A stretch of DNA of 32,301 nt from Pirellula staleyi DSM 6068 (GTDB taxonomy: Bacteria > Planctomycetota > Planctomycetia > Pirellulales > Pirellulaceae): assembly GCA_945870455.1 (NCBI GenBank), contig CAMBSL010000039.1, forward strand, positions 1-32,301. The letters are read 5' to 3'. Each line of letters starts with the position of its first letter. The stretch's first letter is position 1. A program made the translations under genes and the position numbers. Positions 1 to 8,741 of this stretch are shown here, piece after piece. The notes under the pieces were generated by a model that did no database searches, was not told the origin of the DNA, and saw nothing but the letters and a program-made list of their open reading frames with translations.

Positions 1-2463
1 TGCATTCATGCGGCGATCGAAAATGGTGCTGACGCCGTTTATTTTGGTCTGGATGCTGGCTTCAATGCTCGGGCTCGGGCTGTGAATTTTTCGCTCGAGG
101 GGCTTCCTGAGCTGATGCGTTTGTTGCATCGGCGGGGTGTTCTTGGCTATGTAACGCTCAACACGCTTGTCTTCACCGACGAGCTCGCACAATTCGAAGA
201 GCACGTTGCTCAGCTTGCAGCCGCCGGAGTTGATGCCGTGCTTGTTCAAGACCTGGGAGCGGTCCGATTGATTCATGAGGTATGTCCGCAACTAAGCGTA
301 CACGCAAGCACACAAATGACCATGACCTCAGCCGAGACCATTCACGCCATCGAGTCACTGCGAATCGATCGAGTTGTGCTCGCACGTGAGCTCTCGCTTT
401 CGGAGATCCGCAAGATCACAGCCGCGACGAAGATGCCTGTTGAGACATTTGTTCATGGTGCATTGTGCGTCGCCTATAGCGGACAGTGCTTGACCAGCGA
501 ATCGCTCGGTGGTCGAAGTGCCAATCGAGGGCAATGCGCTCAAGCCTGCCGTTTGAACTATGACCTGATTTGTGATGGAGTACAACGCAACTTGGAGGAC
601 AATCGCTATTTGTTGTCGCCTCAAGACCTGGCCGGTTACGAGCTGGTTCCGGATTTGATCGATGCAGGGGTCTGTTCACTCAAGATCGAGGGGAGACTTA
701 AAACACCTGAATATGTTGCCAACATCGTCAGTCACTATCGCAAAGCGATTGATGCCGCGATGGAAGGTCGACGATTGAATTGGACCGAGCAAACCAAACG
801 CGAAATGGAGATGAGTTTCTCGCGCGGCTTTACCCCAGGTTGGCTAGAGGGTTGCAATCACAAACGATTGGTCCCAGGCATCACCAGCGCAAAGCGCGGG
901 GTTCTGGTCGGCAAAGTAGTCGCATTAAAAGGAGAACGTCTCGTCGTTGATTTGGAATCGCCACTCATCAAAGGAGATGGAGTGGTTCTGCAAGGCGATC
1001 GTATTGCAGGCTCTGAGATTGGCGGCCGCATCTTTCAAGTCTTCGTCAACGGCAAGCCGACGGACAACCCCTCCAGCGGTCGCGTGGAGCTGGCTTTTCA
1101 AAATGGGTTATTGAAGAATGCAGAGGTGCAATCTGGGCAAACGCTATGGCAGACCGATTCACCTCAACTGAGCAAGAGACTTAGGGCTAGTTTCGCTTCC
1201 GAACATTTTACGAGGAAAATTCCCATTGAGGTTGTCCTTCGCGTTGCGATAGGATCGCCGATTTCTGCAACGATAAACTGGAAGGACCTGAGTGGCAAAC
1301 AACAATCCTTGGAAATCCACAGTCTGCATAAGCCGGAAATGGCACGAAAGCACCCGACGTCCGTAGAAGACCTTCAACACCAATTCTCGCGGTTGGGCAA
1401 CTCGCCCTACGAGTTGCGATCCTTGACTGCGGAAATCCTTGGTGAGCCTATGGTTCCCTTGAGCGTTTTGGGCGAACTGCGAAAAATCATGCTCGATCAA
1501 CTTGATAAGACTCGGGTGGCAGTTGCCAATCGCCAGATCGATGCATTGGGCACTTCTGCACGCATGCTCCCCAACTTGGAGCCAGTCAGCGATGGTGCAA
1601 GCGTTTGTTTATCGGTCTTGGTCCGAACCATGGATCAGTTGCGTCAAGTTCTGTCGCATGGGCAAAAAGCGGTGTACGTGGACTTTCACGACATTCGCGA
1701 ATATCGACAAGCGGTCCAAGAAGCACGCGAAGCGGAGGCAACGATTCATATCGCAACGCTCCGCATCCAGAAACCAGGTGAACTAGGCTTGTTCAAGGCG
1801 ATGGCAAGGCACAACGCAGACGGATGGTTGGTCAGGAACTTAGCGGGACTGGACTATGCGAGGCAACACGGCATTCCCACCATCGGCGATTTCTCATTGA
1901 ACATTACGAATCCGCTGACGGCCGAGTGGTTGATGTCCCGTGGCTTGAGCCGTCTCACTTCTTCCTACGATTTGAATCGAGACCAGCTGACGGAGTTGGT
2001 CGCCATGTTGCCGAAAGCCTGGTTAGAGGTTGTCATACATCAGCACATGCCCATGTTCCATATGGAGCACTGCGTCTTTTGCACGGTGTTGTCGCCGGGA
2101 ACCAACAAATCCAACTGCGGTCGCCCTTGCGATCGGCATGAAGTGAAATTGAAAGACCGGTTGGGAGTTGAGCACGTCCTGCACGCAGATATTGGATGTC
2201 GCAACACGCTATACAATGGACACGCTCAAAGTGGTGCCGAAGCGACGCCAAAGCTGATTCGGATGGGAATTAAGTACTTTCGAATCGAACTTTTGCGAGA
2301 CGCCCCAGCGAACGAAACAAAACGGCTACTTGGGCTCTATCGAGACTTGCTCGCCGGAAAAATCGACGGGCCGACGGTCTGGAAATCGTTGAAGGCTGAG
2401 AATCGCGTCGGGGTGACACGCGGTACACTGGAACAACCTCGAAACCCTCTCGCCATTCTGTAG
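1..2463 (+). CDS. U32-family protein (DUF3656-containing, RlhA-like), 5' end outside the window
   Basis: The frame is open from base 1. The residues before the first GTG (82) already read as U32 N-terminal sequence (GADAVYFGL, FNARARA), so the true start lies upstream and the GTG is internal. The family signature sits around 445-570: an FVHGALCVAYSGQC segment, then SANRGQC and CRLNYDL. Its four cysteines resemble the Fe-S ligands known from UbiU/UbiV and related U32 proteins. A DUF3656-like middle follows. The last third carries a second cysteine-rich block (about 2060-2215, MEHCVFC, SNCGRPC, IGC) and a RIELL-like strand, suggesting a second U32-like barrel. E. coli RlhA, which hydroxylates 23S rRNA C2501, has U32 plus DUF3656 and is shorter; more than 820 codons here indicate the long form. 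An RNA-modification role is inferred from the family; older annotations call such proteins peptidases or collagenases. It converges on the sulfatase with a 24-base gap. Confidence 0.88.
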   Translation, partial: CIHAAIENGADAVYFGLDAGFNARARAVNFSLEGLPELMRLLHRRGVLGYVTLNTLVFTDELAQFEEHVAQLAAAGVDAVLVQDLGAVRLIHEVCPQLSVHASTQMTMTSAETIHAIESLRIDRVVLARELSLSEIRKITAATKMPVETFVHGALCVAYSGQCLTSESLGGRSANRGQCAQACRLNYDLICDGVQRNLEDNRYLLSPQDLAGYELVPDLIDAGVCSLKIEGRLKTPEYVANIVSHYRKAIDAAMEGRRLNWTEQTKREMEMSFSRGFTPGWLEGCNHKRLVPGITSAKRGVLVGKVVALKGERLVVDLESPLIKGDGVVLQGDRIAGSEIGGRIFQVFVNGKPTDNPSSGRVELAFQNGLLKNAEVQSGQTLWQTDSPQLSKRLRASFASEHFTRKIPIEVVLRVAIGSPISATINWKDLSGKQQSLEIHSLHKPEMARKHPTSVEDLQHQFSRLGNSPYELRSLTAEILGEPMVPLSVLGELRKIMLDQLDKTRVAVANRQIDALGTSARMLPNLEPVSDGASVCLSVLVRTMDQLRQVLSHGQKAVYVDFHDIREYRQAVQEAREAEATIHIATLRIQKPGELGLFKAMARHNADGWLVRNLAGLDYARQHGIPTIGDFSLNITNPLTAEWLMSRGLSRLTSSYDLNRDQLTELVAMLPKAWLEVVIHQHMPMFHMEHCVFCTVLSPGTNKSNCGRPCDRHEVKLKDRLGVEHVLHADIGCRNTLYNGHAQSGAEATPKLIRMGIKYFRIELLRDAPANETKRLLGLYRDLLAGKIDGPTVWKSLKAENRVGVTRGTLEQPRNPLAIL

Positions 2464-2487
2464 GCTTGCCTAGTCGACGAAAATACT

Positions 2488-4107
2488 TCAACGAGTTGCC
2501 TGCCGGACTGGGCCTGACATCGGTGGCGTTTCGAAGAATCGACCGTCGTCGATCATTCTTGGGTCACCCGATTTTGTCAACTCATCTAGCAATCGCCTTT
2601 CAAGCTCTTGCCGCACGGACGCGTATTTGCTGTCGCCGGCAACGTTCGTCATTTGATGCGGGTCCGTACGCAAATCGTATAATTCTTCGCGAGGTCGTTT
2701 CGCATACGCGCGTTCAAAAAAAGGCTTCCATTGTGGATCATTGCGACTTCCAACCAACCAAGCCTTGGACGGGCCGGCATCCTCATCTGGCAGCGTTACC
2801 CTTGTGGTCTCCGTGATTTCTTCCGCAGTCGGCTCTTTGTCGCTATCGAGCCGATAGGGATCGCCCAATGGCCAACGATCCGGTTTGAAATTGATGATGT
2901 ACGAGTATTCTTGCGTCCTAATAGATCGTTGAGGATAGGGCATGAAATCGGCTCTCGCATTTTCCACATGGCGCTCACGTCCGATGAAAACTTGGGTGCG
3001 CGTGGATTCTACTTGTCCCGACTTATCGGACGTTAGTTGCTTAACTAGACTGCGCCCTGTCATCGTGGCTGGAATCTCAACGCCTGCTAACTCAAGAAAG
3101 GTTGGGGCCAAGTCCGTAAGACTAACTAAGTCGTCCACCACACGACCACGAGAGCGGTTTCCCCATCGCATGGCTAAAGAAACACTGGATCCGAAATCAT
3201 ACAAATTGCATTTGCCATGCGGAAATCCAGGTGGTCCATGGTCGCCACTGATGACGATCAACGTGCTATCGAGTTCGCCAATCTCTTCCAGCTTTTTCAG
3301 CATGATGCCAATCGATGCGTCCAATGCCTGCACTTCGCCGAGGTAGTCAGCGAAATCCTCGCGAACTTCGGGAACATCCGGAAAGAATGGTGGCAGCTTT
3401 CCCTTCAATAAATCGGGTTCTATGTTCCAAAGGGCTTTGCCTGATCCTCGAATCCATTTGCGGTGGACATTGGTTGGTCCAAACCAATAGCAGAAGGGTT
3501 GTGACGCATTTCGATTGTTCAGGAAGGCATCGAAGTTCGTTTTGATTTCGGAAACCAGGTCTTGCTTGGCCGACTCGATGGTCTTTCCGTTGGCCACCAT
3601 CTTCGTTGCGTTCTCAGAAAATTGGTTGAATCGGCTCCCCCCTTTTTCATATGCGTACCTTCCTGCACCGTAGGGAGCATCCGCTGGCGTTCCAGGGCTC
3701 CACACTTTGTAGGTCTCACCCATATGGTATCCCGACTTTTGCAATAGCATCGGATAAGCTGGGATTGAGTTATCCCAAACAGCACCTTGCAAAATAGCCC
3801 CTCGACCCGTTCGCCAAAAGTGTTGACCGGATAACAATGCGCTTCGACATGGTGTGCAGCTCGGCGCCGAGACAAAAGCTCGCCGGAACAAAACACCTTC
3901 GGCCGCTACTCGGTCAAAATTCGGAGTTTGCACTACGTCGTTGAAAGTACCTGTTCCGTCCAGTTTGGAATAAGCACTCGCGCAACGCCCCCAGTCGTCG
4001 GCAAAGATGAACACAATATTCGGACGCTCCGGATCCGTTGCGTACAAACTTGAACCAACTGACAAGAGTAAAAACACTACAGTCCACTCACGCCTCGGTT
4101 GTTTCAT
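2488..4107 (-). CDS. Exported sulfatase (formylglycine type)
   Basis: This 539-residue protein is a family S1 sulfatase. Numbering from the Met at 4107, residues 1-23 form a signal peptide (basic start, VVFLLLSVGSSLYA). The metal-binding N-terminal strand is PNIVFIFADDWG (Asp37, Asp38). The activation motif is Cys84-Thr-Pro-Cys-Arg, matching C-x-P-x-R, whose first Cys would become formylglycine. A GDHG..FPHGK block (residues 288-299) supplies further metal and sulfate ligands. Overall shape resembles the heparan N-sulfatase (SGSH-like) branch, but the substrate cannot be named; planctomycete sulfatases usually attack algal sulfated polysaccharides. The reading frame extends 20 codons upstream to 4167, but the start at 4107 puts the signal peptide at the N terminus and has a purine-rich AGAGAAACC just upstream. 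It is divergent from the small gene at 4219. Confidence 0.92.
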   Translation of the reverse strand: MKQPRREWTVVFLLLSVGSSLYATDPERPNIVFIFADDWGRCASAYSKLDGTGTFNDVVQTPNFDRVAAEGVLFRRAFVSAPSCTPCRSALLSGQHFWRTGRGAILQGAVWDNSIPAYPMLLQKSGYHMGETYKVWSPGTPADAPYGAGRYAYEKGGSRFNQFSENATKMVANGKTIESAKQDLVSEIKTNFDAFLNNRNASQPFCYWFGPTNVHRKWIRGSGKALWNIEPDLLKGKLPPFFPDVPEVREDFADYLGEVQALDASIGIMLKKLEEIGELDSTLIVISGDHGPPGFPHGKCNLYDFGSSVSLAMRWGNRSRGRVVDDLVSLTDLAPTFLELAGVEIPATMTGRSLVKQLTSDKSGQVESTRTQVFIGRERHVENARADFMPYPQRSIRTQEYSYIINFKPDRWPLGDPYRLDSDKEPTAEEITETTRVTLPDEDAGPSKAWLVGSRNDPQWKPFFERAYAKRPREELYDLRTDPHQMTNVAGDSKYASVRQELERRLLDELTKSGDPRMIDDGRFFETPPMSGPVRQATR

Positions 4108-4218
4108 ATTGGTTTCTCTATGGGAAAAAGTGTCAGCACCTTGGGTTTTTTTTATTGTAGTGTTCATTGTACAGGAAATAGCCCAGAAATTGCGGTGGAG
4201 ATATGCTTGCGCGGCGGT

Positions 4219-4545
4219 ATGGACGAACCATCAGTCAAGACAGAAAACCCGAAACTCGAAGAGCTTACGCATTCGCAGTTGATTGTGCTGCTTGAGGAGG
4301 CAATGGAACGCAACAAAATCGTTGGAGAAAAAGCTCAACGAAACGCTTTCTCACAGTACGGTGTCGTTCCAGCTGTACTCGGTCGTAGCGAGTTCGGGCT
4401 CGAAATCGTCCTGTCGATGGCACATCAATTCTATGCGTTGGGCTTGTCCTTCGACAAAGCGATCGCAATTCAAAAGTTTTTCCAAAATCTAGACCTTGAG
4501 AAATCCCAAGTTGACGCGATGCTGCATCAGCTCTCGCGCGTTTGA
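4219..4545 (+). CDS. Hypothetical 108-residue protein
   Basis: I do not recognise this protein. From the ATG at 4219 it is acidic and mostly helical in appearance: ELTHSQLIVLLEEAMERNK near the start, then a region with FGLEIVLSMAHQFYALGLSFDKAI and a C-terminal helix ending in QLSRV. It has no signal peptide, membrane segment or cysteine motif. The frame is open further upstream to 4099, but that extension would run into the sulfatase start region and reads as low-quality sequence, so the internal ATG is preferred. A GGAG lies at 4197-4200, too far from the ATG to be a good ribosome site. It stands alone between the divergent sulfatase and the broken MBOAT gene. Confidence 0.55.
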   Translation: MDEPSVKTENPKLEELTHSQLIVLLEEAMERNKIVGEKAQRNAFSQYGVVPAVLGRSEFGLEIVLSMAHQFYALGLSFDKAIAIQKFFQNLDLEKSQVDAMLHQLSRV

Positions 4546-4675
4546 GAAAAGGAATTTGAATCTCTGCTGAAGTTACTGACCAACCTGGAATTTGTCATTT
4601 TCCTATGTACTATTTAGGAATCATCGGGTACGCTTTTAGAATTTTTTTTAATTTCGATCGGTCGAAGCGGGCTGT

Positions 4676-6347
4676 ATGGTTTTTAATTCCATTGAGTTCG
4701 CGATATTTTTCACCGTCGTTTATTTTCTGTATTGGTGTGGAGGATTGCGCTGGCAAAAATTGCTGTTAATCGTCGCTGGCTATTTTTTTTATGGCTTTTG
4801 GGATATCCGTTTTCTATGTCTCATTACGTTTTCTGCAATCTTGGATTACCTGATGGGGCGGATGATCGCCACGGGGCGTATCGAACTTCGAGAGCGAATC
4901 AAAGCCTCACTCTGCCTCTGCGGAATGGTGATGTTGTGCACCATTCCAAATTGAAGTGCGGTTACCATATTGCACTCCGGGCATCTCAATCCGGTTATCG
5001 ATTGGCTGCGATTTTGGGAGCTGGATTGGATTTCTCTAACGGCGACTCCGATCACATTGGGAATTGTCGTACTGGCGAACGTCTCCTATCCGTACATCCG
5101 TCGTCTACCGACACAGTCTCGGCGGCGAACGATGATTACGACTTCGGTGATTGCGAATCTCGCGTTTCTTGGGATTTTCAAATACTGCAACTTTTTCCTT
5201 GATTCAGCAAAGACGTTGCTAGATGGAATCGGTTTTCCAATATCCAGACTCGAGTTACAGATTGTTCTACCAGTCGGGATCTCATTTTATACGTTCCAAA
5301 GCCTAAGCTACACGATCGATGTCTACCGTAAACAGTTTCGTCCCGTTCGCAAGTGATTCGACTTCCTCCTTTTTGTCGCGTATTTCCCACCGATGGTGGC
5401 TGGCCCGATTGAACGCGCGCGGGATCTCATTCCGCAATTGCTTAAGCCCAGAGTCTGGTCGCTAGATCGTACGTCATGGGGAATCTTTCTAATTCTGATC
5501 GGATTATTCAAAAAGGTCGCGATTGCCGATGGATTGGCTGGCGCGGTCAATTCGGTTTACGACGCCTCCGGCGCGGTTTCCACAATGGATGTTTATTTAG
5601 CGACGCTCTTTTTTGCAGTTCAGATCTATTGCGATTTCAGCGGCTACAGCGATATCGCGATTGGCGTCTCAGCCTTGCTGGGAATCGACCTGATGATGAA
5701 TTTCAACGTTCCTTATTCGAGCTGCAACCCGAGCGAATTTTGGCGACGATGGCATATCTCACTCTCGTCTTGGCTTCGTGATTACCTTTACATCCCCCCT
5801 GGGAGGGAATCGTAAAGGAAATCTACGAACAGATTCCAATCTCATGACGACGATGGTGCTAGGAGGTCTTTGGCATGGTGCAGCATGGAACTTTATCTTG
5901 TGGGGAGCATATCATGGATTACTTTTAATAATTCATCGGAGGTGGTGTCGTTTGTTCGACGCACGCTGGCCCCAAGACAAAAACGGCGTACCAAGGATTG
6001 GTAATCCGTGGCTCACGCCGATCCGCATGACAGTTTTCTTCGTGTTTACCTGCTATGGATGGATGTTATTTCGTGCTGTCTCTGTCGATCAAGTAGGTCG
6101 ATTCACGGCTTCGCTGTTTGGTTGGAGTTTCGGTACGGTCGACGTGATGAGACGCCCAACGCTAAGCGCGATCGCTGGTCTTCTTCTGCTTGTTTTTATG
6201 GATGTTTGGCAGGTTTTCGACGGTTCACCTCGATTCGTGTCGCGTTGGCCTTCAATTTGTGTAGGCATTCTGTACGGAATTCTAATTTTCTTGATCGCAA
6301 TGGGTGCCAGCAATGAGCCTGTCCAATTCATTTATTTCCAGTTTTGA
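4676..6347 (+). pseudogene. Broken MBOAT-family O-acyltransferase (AlgI/DltB-like)
   Basis: Three consecutive reading segments together spell one membrane-bound O-acyltransferase. The N-terminal piece (VFNSIEFAIFF, then GYFFYGFWDIRFL) is typical of AlgI-like proteins. Next come LPVGISFYTFQSLSYTIDVYR, the MVAGPIERA segment, the FCDFSGYSDIAIG-type loop (here YCDFSGYSDIAIG), FWRRWHISLSSWLRDYLYIP and the catalytic-His block GGLWHGAAWNF. In-frame TGA stops interrupt it at 4952-4954 and 5354-5356. A run of six C at 5794-5799 then shifts the frame; five C would restore IPLGGNRKGN. The final segment ends at the TGA at 6345. Intact relatives O-acetylate exopolysaccharides or cell-wall polymers at the membrane. 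The following SGNH-like gene is damaged too, so true decay is more likely than sequencing error. Confidence 0.88.
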
Positions 6348-6911
6348 ATCGCTTGAAGCAAAAGCACCCGCCGCACGACTTCGGTATGTTTGCCATGTCG
6401 TTTGTACGATGCTCTGCACGCTTGCGGTTATCGACATCGGAACTTCGTTAGTATTTCCTCTCCCGACCAGTCCAATCAAGCCAGCAAATTCGCTGGCGAA
6501 TTACTTCCAATATGGAAGATCGGTACGCAACAAGATCCGCTATATCATGGGAACAGAGGATGGTAATGCAAATAAGAACGCGCTCATAGGTTGGCTCCCT
6601 GAGAAAGCGATCCCGCTTCCACCGAAGGACCACGCTTTGACCTTGTCGGTCTACGGGATGAGTTTCTCGAATCACGTCGGCCGGGCGTTAGTCGAAATGG
6701 AACCGACAATCGGCTTGCGATTATTCGACGGTCTCGGCGCACGGTCAGTACGCACGAAGTTGTGCCGACTTCGGACCCAGGGAATTTCATTCAGGACGGT
6801 CATTTTACTAAAGCGGCAAATGCGCGTGTTGCGGGACTCCTGCGAGATATTCTCAATCGAGAGTTTCCGCAGACAATGACGACTAGTGCAAGTTTCGATG
6901 CGAAACCGTGA
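6313..6911 (+). pseudogene. Broken SGNH/AlgJ-like partner of the MBOAT gene
   Basis: The ATG at 6313 overlaps the end of the MBOAT gene by 35 bases, as in MBOAT-SGNH operons. Residues about 24-47 form an N-terminal membrane anchor (LCTLAVIDIGTSLVFPLP). A segment near 6645-6730 (VYGMSFSNHVGRALVEM, then GLRLFDG) matches what I recall of the N-terminal half of planctomycete MBOAT partners. From about 6740 the frame loses sense. The frame ending at 6911 instead reads TSDPGNFIQDGHF and then TKAANARVAGLLRDIL, the characteristic C-terminal D-x-H block of SGNH-type esterases. Normal family members are clearly longer, so an internal deletion with a frame change near 6730-6750 is inferred. The deletion size cannot be measured here. 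Confidence 0.72.
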
Positions 6912-6989
6912 AGAAGCAGAAATTTCGAACAATCTGCACTACATAGATCGAATGCTTGTTCAAATGAGTCAGCTAGTATTGATTTAGTA

Positions 6990-7054
6990 GTTTAACAGTC
7001 AGCCGAAGCCGCATTAACCTCCCATTCAAGTGCGCCTACGGCTGACTGTTAAAC
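6990..7054. repeat. Long inverted repeat (hairpin) between convergent genes
   Basis: Perfect 16-bp arms lie at 6990-7005 (GTTTAACAGTCAGCCG) and 7039-7054. The stem continues inward about seven more positions with two mismatches, leaving a 19-base loop (7013-7031). It sits between the broken acyltransferase cassette (plus strand) and the cytochrome operon (minus strand). It could act as a two-way transcription terminator, although no clear T-run follows, or be a REP/MITE-like dispersed element. I found no second copy in this window. Confidence 0.75.
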
Positions 7055-7106
7055 GATAAAAATTTCAAAACCAATTAAATCGACAAGCCGCGAGCTCGTC
7101 GGTGTC

Positions 7107-8741
7107 TCACTTGGTGGACAAGGCAGTCTCAACCAACTCGCGAATCAACGTTCTGCAGCGAACTGCATCAAACGATCCAGCAATCTCGAGTGTGTTCTTC
7201 TGCGCATCGAGCACGCTCGCATCGCGTGGGATCTGTAAATTGAGGGAAAGCAATTGGCTCAATTCATCGAGGTTTGCCTGAATCGCATTTCGCGGCAATA
7301 CACCGTGATCGACAAGTTCCTTGACTGCGACGGTTACCATCCAGGCGGTCTGTTTGGCCACCCAGTAGTCGGTAAGCTTTTCCTCGCGATCGGCAAGCAA
7401 TACCTGCAGCCAGTGCTTGACATCTGCTTCCGACATGATCTGCCGTTCCATTCGATTTCGATCTCGAAATCGATCGGCCAGAGATACGAGGTGATGGCTG
7501 GAAAGGGCTGCTAGTTTCTTTGAATCGCCAAATGGGACCGAGTTGAATGCTGCGAACATCTCGTTCGTCAAGCGATCGTGATTCGATGCGTTGGTTTTAT
7601 GGAGCGATGGGTGTTCGAGCGTGAGCCAATTCGAAGGGAACGCACGACCTGGAATTCTTGAATCTGGGCGCCATCGAACTTTGCTCTTCGACAATTCCTG
7701 GTGGCATCCCATACAATCATACATCGAAAAATCACCCCAATTGTTCGGCTCTTTTTGGGCTTGCGCGGCAGCAGCATGAATCAACTTAATCCCGTTGTCG
7801 TTCGCAACGAGTCCGCCGATCATGCTGCGTCGGGTTCGATCGTAACTCGATTTGATGGCCTGTTCGATTTTGTCCGTCGTACCGAGCGATTGCAGGTCAT
7901 AGTTTGCCGCGTAATACTCACTTTGCAAAGCAAACTCTCGTGTTTCTTGCTTGTCTGTTGCGGACTGATACGGTTTGTTTTGGATGGTTTGCCAGTGCGG
8001 CGGCATTGCATCTAGAAATGTTTGCAGATCGAAGGGGGGTAAAGGAGGATGCCCTGCGGCATACATATCGTGAGAAACAAAACGACCTTGTGTGATGCTT
8101 CCAAGATGGCAACTCAAACAAACGTCGGCGCACGTCGAGGGGGACGCAAGATCCCACATTCCTAGCTTTGATTTTTCCGCTGGAGTCTTCGCTCTCCAAG
8201 AGACTTGTTGATGCTGATGCGTCTTGGTGTACTCGGAGCCAGGGCCATGACACGCCTCGCATTGAACTCCGAACTGCAGATTGGTTTGGAGGACTTCTTG
8301 TGACGGGGAGGGTAAACTCAAGTCGACTCCTGCATGACAAGTCAAACATTTGGCTTGAAACATCGCGTCGCCAACTTGACCTACCGGCCACTTCAATCGT
8401 TTGCGAATCTCGACGGAAAGTTTGTTCGACTTGTTTTCCGGTCGCTCGAGGTCTGATTCCGGCAAATCTTGTCGAACCAAATGATACGCGTACGCGTGCT
8501 TGTCTCTCTCGAACCATTCTTTGGCTTCGACCAACCTGATAAAGCGAGTGACTTTGAGTTGCTCATAGATTGGGCTAGGAGCACTGTGACAGGCTGCACA
8601 TTCTTTTACGCCGATCTCACCAAGTCCATCGGTTTTTCTTTCCGAAAGATTGCCAAGCGAAAGGTCGTCGGCTCGAGTTGTCCCCAAGGTTTGGAACCAA
8701 AAACAAATGCACAATAGAATGCCAATCCATCGATGGATCAT
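7107..8741 (-). CDS. Exported pentahaem c-type cytochrome (cytochrome c554-like), second gene of pair
   Basis: The start at 8741 overlaps the stop of the upstream cytochrome in an ATGA (8738-8741), which implies translational coupling. A longer frame exists to 8795 but would bury the signal peptide. Residues 1-24 read as a signal peptide (RWIGILLCICFWFQTLGTTRA). Five CxxCH haem sites follow: CAACH, CLTCH, CEACH, CLSCH and CMGCH. The arrangement resembles cytochrome c554/NrfA-related multihaem proteins, with a conserved DMYAAGHP-PP-FD...MPPHW block. The C-terminal quarter is haem-free and helical. Likely role: periplasmic electron transfer. Partner and terminal acceptor are unknown. The gene is the downstream member of a two-gene minus-strand operon. 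Confidence 0.88.
   Translation of the reverse strand: MIHRWIGILLCICFWFQTLGTTRADDLSLGNLSERKTDGLGEIGVKECAACHSAPSPIYEQLKVTRFIRLVEAKEWFERDKHAYAYHLVRQDLPESDLERPENKSNKLSVEIRKRLKWPVGQVGDAMFQAKCLTCHAGVDLSLPSPSQEVLQTNLQFGVQCEACHGPGSEYTKTHQHQQVSWRAKTPAEKSKLGMWDLASPSTCADVCLSCHLGSITQGRFVSHDMYAAGHPPLPPFDLQTFLDAMPPHWQTIQNKPYQSATDKQETREFALQSEYYAANYDLQSLGTTDKIEQAIKSSYDRTRRSMIGGLVANDNGIKLIHAAAAQAQKEPNNWGDFSMYDCMGCHQELSKSKVRWRPDSRIPGRAFPSNWLTLEHPSLHKTNASNHDRLTNEMFAAFNSVPFGDSKKLAALSSHHLVSLADRFRDRNRMERQIMSEADVKHWLQVLLADREEKLTDYWVAKQTAWMVTVAVKELVDHGVLPRNAIQANLDELSQLLSLNLQIPRDASVLDAQKNTLEIAGSFDAVRCRTLIRELVETALSTK

Noticed and set aside
4166-4171. TACAAT -10 box for the sulfatase on the minus strand
   Set aside because: No acceptable -35 hexamer lies at the right distance, and planctomycete promoters are poorly predicted by the E. 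coli consensus.
4952-5356. In-frame TGA codons as selenocysteine or recoded tryptophan
   Set aside because: TGA is an ordinary stop for several neighbouring genes, no selenocysteine insertion element was seen, and the same gene has an independent frameshift.
5794-5799. Programmed frameshift at the C6 run
   Set aside because: Two stop codons upstream already prevent full-length translation, so a programmed event would serve no purpose.
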